Source: Galaxea fascicularis | Lineage: Eukaryota > Cnidaria > Anthozoa > Scleractinia > Euphylliidae | Direction of reading: 5' to 3' | Length of the DNA: 64,000 bases | Assembly (NCBI GenBank): GCA_948470475.1 | Contig: OX419341.1 | Coordinates: 16,902,975 to 16,966,974 of the forward strand | Shown: positions 11,601-23,600 of the stretch, piece after piece | Position numbering within the stretch: the stretch's first letter is position 1 | Layout: each line of letters opens with the position of its first letter | The notes under the pieces: generated by a model | What the model was told of the DNA's origin: nothing | The model's database searches: none | The model's input: the letters and a program-made list of their open reading frames with translations, nothing else | Made by a program: the position numbers and the translations under genes

Positions 11601-14600
11601 ATAAAAACTGGAACCGCGGCCGAGCAGAATAACAAAAACAACGAGACCAGCGATTCTTCTCGTCTTTTCTAAACGTGACGCTGTAAAAGTTAAACGTTTC
11701 AAGCTGGTGATTGGTACATTTCGGCGAGCGCAGGTAAAAGACCACTTTTACTTTGTTGATTTTTAGTTTCAAAAGAACACCGATCCTTCGAAGGATTTCC
11801 TGTAGCGAATGCTGCTGTGAACTTTTCCCAGAGCTGCAAGAAAATTGTTTAAAATAGAAACCTGCACACATCTGGTCTTTTGTCGTTCTCGTCTGTATTT
11901 CGGTTCCAGTGTTGCAGTTTCTACTTGTTAATTCCGCTGAGATAATTTTTTTTACTAATGGCTGCCGGTTTCGGGGGAAAAAATTACTCGGCTTATACAA
12001 AGCGGGATCATTCGGGACAATACCCAGTCCAATACTGGAATATCGGACCGGCAATAGAGCAATTTTATTGATCGATGTAAGTTATTGGCCCTCTGACTGC
12101 CTAAGTCGTGTAATAATTCATCTTAACTTAAGAGGGTTTCGTGAATCAGGCCCCTAGAGTATAACTTTTTCAATCGAAGCAAGTACGTCGAAATTACTTC
12201 AAATTTATAATCAGCCCTGGAGGAGGATCTTTTTTTTTTTCAAAGAGCGAATTTTGCATGCTTATCACATCACTTCCTAACTGAAAAAAAGATCTATCAA
12301 AACGTGTATCTATTTAGGTTGGTTAATATTCATTGTTACCCTTACGACTACCACTACCACTACCACTACCACTGCCACTACCACTGCCGCTGCCACTACC
12401 ACTGCCACTACCACTGCAACTGCCACTATCACTACCACTACCACTACCACTGCCACTACCACTGCCACTACCACTACAACTGCCACTACCACTACCACTA
12501 CCACTGCCGCTGCCACTACCACTGCCACTACCACTGCCACTACCACTGCAACTGCCACTACCACTGCCACTGCCACTGCCACTACCACTGCAACTGCCAC
12601 TACCACTACCACTACCACTGCCGCTGCCACTACCACTGCCACTACCACTGCCACTACCACTGCAACTGCCCCTGCCACTACCACTGCCACTACCACTGCC
12701 ACTACCACTGCCACTACCACTACAACTGCCACTACCACTGCCACTACCACTGCCACTACCACTGCAACTGCCACTATCACTACCACTACCACTACCACTG
12801 CCACTACCACTACCACTACCACTACCACTGCCACTACCACTGCCGCTGCCACTGCCACCGCCACCGCCACTACCACTACCACTACCACTACCACTGCCAC
12901 TGCCACTGCCACTGCCACTACCACTACCACTACCACTACCACTGCCACTGTCACTACTACTGCCACTACCACTACCACTACCACTACCACTACCACTACC
13001 ACTACCACTACCACTACCACTACCACTATCACTACCACTGCCACTACCACTGCCACTACCACTACCACTACCACTACCACTACCACTACCACTATCACTA
13101 CCACTGCCACTACCACTGCCACTACCACCCCCACTGACTTTTTTTTTGTTGGTAACTAAATCAAAACTATGATAAAAATATGAATTATTGCAATTTCTTT
13201 CCTTCCTTTCTTTTCTCTTCATTTCAATTCCTTTTTTCGCTGGGCCGCCTAGATTAGCTATTGCTATTTTTCGGGCCAGTCTATTGTAATATCATTTCTC
13301 TTTTTTACTGAAATAAAGTTGAAGTTGAAGTTAAACTGCCACTGCCACTGCCACGGCCTTGTACTATAATAAAAATGTGTTAACTGTCGCTTTCTCTGTT
13401 CTTCAACTCAATGCCACCAACCGTACCCCTGCCACCGCCACTACCAATGGCACTAACACAACCACCACCTTAACGACAATTAGTCCAACTAGTAAACACC
13501 CTTATTACTATTTTTACTACCGTTGCCAGTTTACCTTGGTTTATCTTTGTATCCTTTCATTATGAACTATCTGTTATAAATTCTCCTCTTTTGCTATTTC
13601 CGGTGACTCTTGCAGATGGAGGCAATTGTGAGAGGTGATCAGTCAAACCTTAGTGTCAATCAAGTTCTATTACAGTTAGAAAACCTTTCTCGGCCGATCA
13701 TGAGCAACTTAGCAGGACCGAAGCGGATCCAAACAGGGGATTTGGTTTCTGCAGTGGACATCCTTTTGAATATTGCCAAATACAATGATAAGACTGGTAA
13801 CGTTAGTTCCACAGAGCACGTAAACACGTTTGCAGAAGTGGCGAGTAATTTGTTGGAGGAAAGGAACAGAAAAACCTGGGAGGAAATTGAAAAGGTAAGT
13901 GTGCTTTCTAATTTCTCAATGTCTCCAAAAATAAACAGTTTCCTTTTTGTCTTAGGTTAATAACAAAATAATCAGCGTAGTCATCGTCATCATCATGACT
14001 ACCTTTGCAACAATCACGACTTACTACTATTACCATCACCATCTTCATGACCACGCCTATTACAAGTACGACAACCTCGCCCTGCCTCTGTAATGGTCCC
14101 CTCATATTAACCATGTGGTAAAAAAGGTCCCATCTGCAATCGGGCGCTTGAGAGAAATAAGACCATGAAATGTTGTTAATAAAGACACCTTCTTTACCAT
14201 ATGTAACACGCTTACCCTCTTTTGATTACTATGATAACTTACCTAAAGATCTTGTGACCAGATGACAGAGACTACAGAATAGGGCTGGTAGGGTTATTTC
14301 AAGGGCTGACTATGATATAAGCTCGAAAGATGGATTAGAGGAGCTTGGTAAACTGATTATTGGTTAAGCCCCACCCTATTTAACTTGTAAATTATCCAAA
14401 GTCAATGCAAAAAATCCATACAATATTTGACACAGCGAATTAAATGTCAATTTAACATTACCGAAAACCGATCAGATGAAAAGGAGGTTTGCCTAGGCTG
14501 GTCCTCATTTTTTTGAGGGGGGTTGGCATGACAAAGTCAAGTGTAATCATTGGTGGAAAAGTGACTGGCAACCAACGTTGTAATATCAGTTTAAAAACAC

Positions 14601-17600
14601 TGTGACAGTGCTGAATTTTACTGCACTACTGGTGTATACGGTCTATCAGAGAATTGATTCAATACACTGACAGGCGGAAGTGTAAATAAAGTTTCCGTTC
14701 AGTTGAGTTTAGTTTAGTTCTGCCTCTGTCCTTCTCCCTGTCCCTGTCTTTGGCATTGCTTCTGCTCCTGTGTCTCCCTGTCTCAATATGTAAATCAGCT
14801 ATGGCATGACACTGACATTGCCATCACCCTTGTAGTTCCTCTGACCGGAAAATGATCGTTTTAGCGTATAGCCAATTTTTATCCTGCCAGGTTTTGTTCT
14901 CTTACACTTTCTTTGAGTTTGTGCACTTGCTTTGTTTATATTTTGTCAAGTTTTAAAATAAGTCATCCTGCATTTGTGTTTAACTATAGGCTGACCAAGG
15001 TAGAAGTCGATCTTTAGTGACAGCAATGGAACGATATGGACTTGGAGTGGCTGCTACGTTTCAAGAATCGACAAAACCTCAGGTTGTTAAAACAAAGAAC
15101 CTTTTGATGAAGATCGATCGCGTAGGTCCAAACAGTCAGGTAAGATATACAAGTGATGGAACAGAGAATTAACTCTGGAGTGTAAATTAAAGTGCTAATA
15201 GAAACCCATGAAAAACCCACTGGGCGTTAGCCCTAGTAAAGGGTATCAGGGAACCACACGAGGCAAAGAAAAAATTCTTATGACCTCGGTGGGAATCGAA
15301 CCCACGACCTCAGGATTAGATCTACCGTTGCTCTGCCGACTACGAGGTCGGACAGAGAAAGTCGGGGACGATTAAGATGGTGAATCGCGGCGAAGAGAAA
15401 GTAAGGGTACATATATATGTTGTGCCGATTCACCATCTTAATCGTCCCCGACTTTCTCTTTGCCTCGTGTGGTTCCCTGATACCTTTCACTAGGGCTAAC
15501 GCCCAGTGGGTTTTTCATGGGTTTCTATTAGCACTTTAATTTACACTTCAGAGTTAATTCTCTGTTCCATCACTTGTATGTGTTTATAGTGCTACGCGGC
15601 ACAACATATATAGTCAAGTAAGATAGTTTTACTGGCAATTTGTTAATTTACCACTTAAACGGCAAGTTATTTTCTACTTGTAGGAATGTCCCATTAGTCT
15701 GATTAATTTTAAGCAAGAACAATGTGTAGACTTACGAATACGTATATTTAAACTTATAGTGCCAGGTCTGTTTTCTACATCCTGGAATTAAGGGGAGGCG
15801 GACTTGCAAATCACAATTAGGTTGCCTAGGTGACGTTAACTTCAAACAATCATTTACCCTTGACAAATTCCTCCCATTTGAATTTCCGAAATGTTTGGAC
15901 GGCTCAGTGGTACAGGGGAAAAAAACAATGGCAATGTTACAGGCAATAAAAGCATCAAAGCATTTTGCATCTATCTATCCTTATACAACTTTCCTCTCCA
16001 TCAGGTTCGAGATGAAGGCTTGAACGTTGCGTTTCAGGAAAGCTCTATACATTTGCCTCCTGGTGCATTCAGTTCATCGAATTGCTCTCGCGTCGTAACC
16101 CTCGTCTATTTGACGTTAAACGACGTTTTGCTGCTTTCGGATGAAAACGAGGACGATGATGAGTACACTCTCTCGGCCAATACAACTATAATCTCTTCTA
16201 CGGTAGACCCCAAGCCCCCCGATGTTTTAAACAAACCGGTCAAGGTCGTCTTGGAGAACAAAAAGGTATTGGTATAGAATTGTTACAGGGAGTGATACTG
16301 CATGTCCGGCTACGTTGACAAAATCCAGTTGTTTGTTTTAACTTTGTGTTCAGTGTTCGTGATCAGGAGTTTGCTTTTACGTTTAAATGAACAATTCGAT
16401 ACTCGAGAACTGTTTGCGAATTTCAGGAAAGTAAGACAAACAAAAAGTATTACCATTTGAAGTAATTTAATTTGCACTAATACATTATGCAGGAAGTAGA
16501 ATTTAACCCACGCGGGTACTGGTACACGTAAGGTAACCGCAACATCGTTTTTCGATACCAATTGAAGTGGGAAATCTCTTTCGCAATTTCCATCGACCAG
16601 AGACTTGATAGCGCAACTGTACAATGATCAAAGTTAGAAATCGAGCACCTTTTTCATAGCCACAGACCAGTTGTCTCTATAGGTATGTGTTGGACTGATT
16701 TGAATGTACAGCTAACTAATCTCTCAGTCTGATTTTATGCAAGTTATGGAAGACCGTACACACGCGCATCAGTTGCATTTATATTTTAACGCTTGTTGAT
16801 CTCTCTCCCATGATTACATTTTGTATTCGCTTTTTATGTCTTTCTTTATTGATTTCTTCGTATTGTTGTTGTCTTTGTGCATACGACTTGGAAGAGTATC
16901 CCATCTGACTCCAGATATCAAAGGAGTTGTGTGTTCTGGCGACCAGGAGAATCCGCAACGTGGAAAACTCACGGCTGTACGTATGTCCCAAGCGAATCCA
17001 ACCTGGCTGTAACAACCTGTGAATGCGATCACTTAACCGTCTTTGCAGCACTCATGGATCCATATGGTTTGCCTGTAAGGCACAGAGTGCAATGTACATT
17101 AGGAACCTTTATATTTGAGTACAAATGACAGACTGAGTACGAGTACGCTTTTCAAATCTTTTTTGCAACAAGAGTTAAGGTTCAGGGGAGGTGACTCGTT
17201 TCAAATACGAAATTCGTATTCGTACTTGATCTCCTACTCTTAGCCGTACTCAAATTTAAAAGTTCCTATATATTGTTTGTTTTAAGGCTACCCATTTGAC
17301 AAAATCAAAGTTTCCAGCGGTGAACAAACAAAAAATCTCGATGGAATCATTAAGGTAGTTTAATAGAAACAAAGCGTTTCTGAGAAAAAAAAAACTTATG
17401 ATAGCTTATGAATTAAGTAAGTAGTAATAAAAACTGTGTGCATGTACATTCAAAATAGTACGTTGTGAGAACAGATCGTCAAAGGGATATCCCCGACGGA
17501 TATAGAGGCTTCTCGTATTCATGAAGCTTAATAGTAATTAACCAGAGAGTCATAGGCTCGACTCCTCAGCAAGGAGAAATCATCATGTTTTACTTCGAAT

Positions 17601-20600
17601 TTGTATATGCCCGCATTGAACATATCGCATCCCTCAAATTATTCAATAATTTACCATGCTAGAAATTTACCACTTCACCTTTATCATGTTTAACGTTGTT
17701 AGTTGTTGCTTTGACTAGTTCTGTTTGCATCTCTGATCATAAAGTCACTGCGGCAAACATAGAGTAAGTTAAAGAGTTAAGCTTGTAGTAGTGTGATTTA
17801 AATTTGATTTTTCTGGCCTTGTTCTTGTTTTGGTTTTAAGGAGACAAAATCCCATAAAAAAGCTTTGGAAATCATTTCAACTGTTGGATGTGTCATTTCG
17901 TTGCTTGCCATTCTCATGACCGTGACTGTGAATCTGTTTTTCTGGAGAGTGCTAGGAAGTGCAAGAGTTAAAGTGTTGCTTAACTTGTGTGTTGCTATCG
18001 CATTTTCCTGTGCATTTGCCATATTTGAAGGAATGGCGAGAGATAAGGTGCGTCTACTCATTCATGCAACCTATCTAGATAATAAAAGGGGTTCTTCAAT
18101 GATCTCTTCTTTTGAGACTATAGTCATTCTAATCAGAGCTGGTTTTTAAAGACGAAGGAGATAAAGAGAAATGGAAAAAAAGCACGAAGGAAGATATATT
18201 CAGTTCCTCTTTTTCTATTATTCGTCCACGTTATGACAATGTTACGACCTTTAAAAAATCTTAGGCGGTTGCATCAGCGTATGATTTCACTCTTTAGAGC
18301 GAATGATACAGTTCCAGAAATTCGCAAAACGGAACAGCTAAAGCGCGAGTGCGAACGGTTGAGAAAACCAGTTGAACAACTGCACGGTAGAAAGCCGGGT
18401 AACGAACTTTTCTCTCTTTTTCTGAAAGAAAATCATTAGAGAAAATATTGACATGTATTTCACGTTAGCTAAAGGCTACAGTTGTATTTTGGGACGCAGA
18501 AAACTGGATTTCATTACCCATCATTAATTCCAACGTTTGCGGCAAGGCCCGCGAAACTCACATTGTTAGGCCAGTTCAGCGATACTGGTGAGCAGAATGC
18601 TAATTGAAAATTCTTATTACGGTAACTCTCATCAGGCGGGGTGCCCTGTGGTAGCGGCCTTACTACACTACTTCTTACTGGCTTTGTTTTCGTGGATGCT
18701 GTGCGAGGGCATCTTACATTACATTTTAATCGTGAGAGTGTTTGGAGGCAGCGGTTCAGACAAAGTCAAGTATTTCTACTTACTAGGATGGGGTAAGTGT
18801 CTTAAGAATTTCAATGATTTTACTTACTTGGATGGGGTAAGTAGTTCAAGCCTTCCCCACCCCGCCCCCAGAACTTTTTGAAGTTAAAACACAATTTTAC
18901 GAAAAAAATTCCTCAAGCTACCTCGAAGGTAACGGTTACGAAACCAACATCTATAAATTGACTTCGAATTCTTTCAAACTTGTAGGCGAATTCTCCTGCA
19001 TTGAAATTGTACGGACCAGTTCCGAGTCGTATTCTATGATACCTGAATCTTTTGACTGACTGACTGACTGACTGACTGACTGACTGAGTGGCCCTGACAG
19101 ACTGACTATTCAAGTGTCCGGGGTGTTTAGCTAAAACACTAATTGAGGACACTGAGTAAAGTATCCAATAATAACTTAATATCTTTTGAATGATGCATAT
19201 GAAAGAAATCATATGTGAACTGCGGATATCAAATCAAATGAAGAATGATCGTCGCAGTTGTGATTACAATTTTCACAATTGCGTAAAGAAGCCTGAAAAA
19301 AAAAATCAGGACTTGAATGGGGCTTGAACCCGTGATCTCGCGATTCCGGTGCGATGCTCTACCAACTGAGCAATGAGGCCACTGCCGTTGGGAGCAGGTC
19401 AATTTTGGGTTCATATGTTCCCGTGAAAGATATGAAAGTGAATGATGCAGATGAAGTCCTGAATTTTTTCCAGGCTTCTGTACGCAATTGTAAAAATACC
19501 AGGAAGGAGCAAGAAGGAATACCACTGTCATTGACCTTTTGCGACAGAGCCTCAGTTTCTGTCGCCAAGCAGCCCCTGTGGGATAGCCTTCCCCCTAAGA
19601 TCAAGGAGGCAGATTCTGATATATGTAGAAACCCCGTGCAAAGTATTTTTTAGCAAAGTTGCGCTAATATAAGGGCATAAGAAATCAATAATCAGATTTA
19701 GTAATTCTTTAATAGATTTTAAGAAATTAGTTTTTTCCTGGCAACTTTTGTCTGTTCTTGTTATGATTGTGATGATCATGTAGGTTTTCCAGCCATTGTA
19801 GTCGCCACTTCTCTGGCGGTGACCCAGGCCCAAGGTTACGGTAACAAGGAAGCTTGTTGGCTTGATGTTGGGAGTGGACTAATCTGGGCGTTCATTGGTC
19901 CAGCTCTTCTCATCATTTTGGTTAGTATATATTCCAGTGTTTTACAGTCAACCTAGTAACTCTTTCATGTGTTACATGCCCCTGCCTCCAAAAATAGAAA
20001 CAAAGCTCAGGTGTTCATTTTTGATCTGGCTACCGCACACTAGCCGATGTTTTGTCGGCCGACAAAAAATCTTCACTTGTTGGCTAGTGTGTGGTGAATT
20101 CTGACAAGTCTGCGACAAGATCGGGGTTTGTCTGGCGATATCTGACAGTGCTAGATCTCAAAACGTCTTGTCGGGCCTTGTCAGCTAGTGTGCGGGGGAC
20201 CAAGACAATTAGTCGGGGCTCGCGCGCGCCTCAACCAATTGGGAAACGTCATAAGGGTCACGTGAATTTTCAATTTTCGCCGCGTCAATGGAATGGGCGC
20301 TATCTTGATTTTGGATGACTCGGCCCCAAGCGTCAACGCGGTTAGTCGCGACAAAAAAATCGGCTTGAATGTGGCAAGCTGATGGCCCGACATATTTTAA
20401 CCCGACAAAAAATCGGCTAGTGTGCGGCGGGCATAATATGCAGATTAGTCCGTTTGCAGTTTAGACAATTTGATGTTAAAAATCGTAACGAAATATTTAC
20501 TAGGCGAGAAGAAAGTTCACTAACTGATAGACATAAAGTGTGCCTCAATGTCTGAGAAAACTCTATGGAGACAAGGAGTGACATAGGACAGTAAAATATG

Positions 20601-23600
20601 TTTACGATTAATTTGTGGCAGAACTTAAAATTGCTTTAAACGCATCAGTATTTTGTGTGTTTGGAATGGCAAATAAACCTTTCTTCTCCAAGCACAGTTA
20701 TTTATCTTCATTGCAAATGAAACTAGTGTTCATAAAAGGGTTGTGGCTCCTCATCGTGGTAGTTACAATAATAATAGAGTGTATTACCGTTCGTCTCACG
20801 ATGAAATCACATGAGAAATTCCTGAAGCGTGGATGCTCACCATGAGGAAACTGTATGAGAGTTCAGCGGACCGCAGAGGGAACAATTTCTAACCTGAACA
20901 ATGCAAGATCGAACTGCACCAATCGCAGTCGACCATTGTAATACAAATGGCGGAGCGCAACCAGCTGACCTCATCGACTGATGCAGACTAGCAGTGAGCA
21001 GTCGAAACGTCGGCATTTACATCTCAAGTGACTACATCGTGAGACAAACAATAATACACTACATTATTATTGAACTACTGTGTTACAAAATCCGTGGGTG
21101 CCCTGTTTCATTGTTTCCTCATAAAAGTTTGTAGTGTTTTCCTTGCCAACCTCGTGAACGGCTCATGTGTCCTTTCTTCACACAGATTAACATCGTAGTG
21201 TTTGCTTTGGTGATCTATCGAATGATGGGAACTGTATCTATGCAGGCCAAGCCACAGCTTGAAAAACTAAAAGCTGGAGTCAAGGCCTCCGCGGTTCTAC
21301 TTCCTTTGCTTGGTATCACGTGGCTGTTCGGACTCCTGAGCTTCAACTCAGACACCATTGTGTTTAAGTACCTATTCGCCATCTTTAATTCTCTTCAGGG
21401 TTTCATGGTCTTCTTATTTCACTGCGCTTTTAACAGGCAGGTAAGAAATGATAGCAGGTACAGATTTTTGGACCTGGCCAAAAAAGAAACAGCTGAAAAG
21501 TAATGCGCTCTCGTACAAAAACTGATATAGAACCTACTTGCGATCAGCTCCTTCTCGTAATCTGTTCTACTATGAAGTTAAGGGAGCGCATTCCGGTTAA
21601 ATGCGTCTTTTTCGTACATTTCAGCACTTTTCATCCCAAATCCTCGGTTTCATTCGATCAAAATAATGGCTCCATTACGTTGGAGTCCTTCTTTGTGATT
21701 TTTTTTTTTTATGATTTTTGGATTTGAAGTAATAAAAGATGGGGGGAGTTGAAAATTAAGGAAAATTGGATTTAAAGTGAATAATTAGCATACAAAGGCC
21801 ATGCAGGAAGGCAAAAGATCTCAGTTGAATAAATAATAATATATTGTGAATGAACACCATCATGCATGCCGACATTCTTTTAAGTCTCGCAAGGGATAAA
21901 TTACTCATTTTATTTGGGATGAAGAACCATAAGAATAATAATAAAACGCTTTTCCGATTTTGTGTTTGTTTGTCTACTTGGTTTGGTTAATGGTTAGAGC
22001 GACAGGAGGAAAACATGCTGTTTCTTTACCTTTCATTGTTTTCTTTTTCACTGCTTTGTTTTAAACTACTGAATTTATTAACTGAGAGTGAGTTCATTAC
22101 GGGAAAATCTCAAACTGCAGAGGCCTTGCCATAAATTATTAACCAAGCGAGAGCGAGCCAGGTTAATACACCAAGGTTGAGGTTTGAGATTTTCCGTAAA
22201 GACCGAACGTTCAGGTTGATAAGTTGTTTATTATATGGCTTAAAAGAAGAGCTCAAGTTGTTTTGTTTGCTTTTGGCTGTTGAGAGGGACATCAACATGG
22301 GAGATCCATACGACGTCTTATAATTTTCTTAAAGTTAGTTTGGCCATAACTTATCTGAATGCTATTCACGCATGCAAAAGTGTTTTCATGGGTTCAGTAT
22401 TCGCACTTTAATTTACACTTCAGAGTTAATTCTCTGTTCCTTCACTTGTATGTGTTTATAGTGCTACGCGGCACAACATATATATGTACCCTTACTTTCT
22501 CTTCGCCGCGATTCACCATCTTAATCATCCCCGACTTTCTCTGTCCGACCTCATAGCTTAGTCGGCAGAGCAACGGTAGATCTAATCCGGAGGTCGTGGG
22601 TTCGATTCCCACCGAGGTCATTAGAAATTTTTCTTTGCCTCGTGTGGTTCCCTGATACCCTTTACTAGGGCTAACGCCCAGTGGGTTATTCATGAGTTCA
22701 GTATTCGCACTTTAAATTTACACTTCAGAGTTAATTCTCTGTTCCATCACTTGTATGTTTTATTTCCTTGATAAAACAAGGAATAGGTTCTATCATGTCA
22801 CTGCATTCAACTGTTATCCGAAACGTTAATCAGTTTTGAAATTAATAGATAGCTTTATTATTAAAATAAGGACTTTCCTCTTTTACTGCTAAGAGATTCC
22901 TGCCAAAAATGCCCAGACGATTTTCTTTTACTTCTCTAGATTAACAACGTTATCAAAAAAGGCCGAGGGGAAGGCACCGTGGGGCTTCTACCAGACTCCA
23001 ACGGCAGACCACAAAAGCTGAAAACAGTTACGCCAAGGAAAGGTACGTTTCAACGTCACTTTCTCTAAAAAGTTCAACATCACGCCGAATTTAAGTGTTG
23101 TCAGAATAATGTCTTCATAAAGGCATGTAAAAAATGAGCGAAAAAAAAATGGTGTTTTAATTTGACGCCGGTGCCATGTATGCGCTTACTTGCTTCGTTG
23201 CTAGGTCTGGAGCGAAAGCAGCACTGTGAATGCATCAATCATCATGCGCTCTATATACCGTGAGCGAAAGAAAAACGCAAAAACGAAGCCAAAAAGTATG
23301 AAAACGAAAGGGTGGTGACCCAGTCAGCTCCTAAATTGAGTTATATGGACAACCCTGAAGACTACTTTCTGGAGTGTGTGATAGTTGTTCGGAAGAGGCC
23401 GGCCCTCCACCATAATCGATTAACCATACTTACGACGATTGTGTTTTCCGTCTTCTGCGACCATATCATGTCTAAATTTAAGATTTTCTTAAGACCTCTA
23501 AAAATTTCGAAAATTTTATTGAAAACAGAAGAAGAATGAAACTAAGCAGACATGAACGTTACGGCAACTATGTCATGGTCCGTTCAAAGCTTAAATATTT

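Larger units (their letters stand above)
8802..12154. mobile_element. large TIR element in the intron before the GAIN domain (nested)
   Basis: Terminal inverted repeats of about 36 bp begin GGGGCCTGATTCACGAAACC. Inside sit further elements: one with ends GGCTGCGGTCACATC (8851-10725), one at 8876-10257 and a palindrome at 10801-10945. The left end is also present in copy B (55076), so the outer element predates the duplication. I recognise no transposase. Confidence 0.6.

Noticed and set aside
11551..12054. 167-codon minus-strand frame
   Set aside because: It lies within the large TIR element; no recognisable motif and no partner in copy B.
12304..13222. Four overlapping long open frames (274-299 codons, His/Tyr/Cys, Val/Ala, Ser/Gly and Leu/Pro repeats)
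   Set aside because: They are translations of a hexanucleotide satellite in several frames of both strands. No splice or start support, and the array is almost absent from copy B.
22547..22619. tRNA gene
   Set aside because: Acceptor and T-arm look like a tRNA, but the anticodon arm does not pair and the sequence is the head of a SINE found several times in the window.
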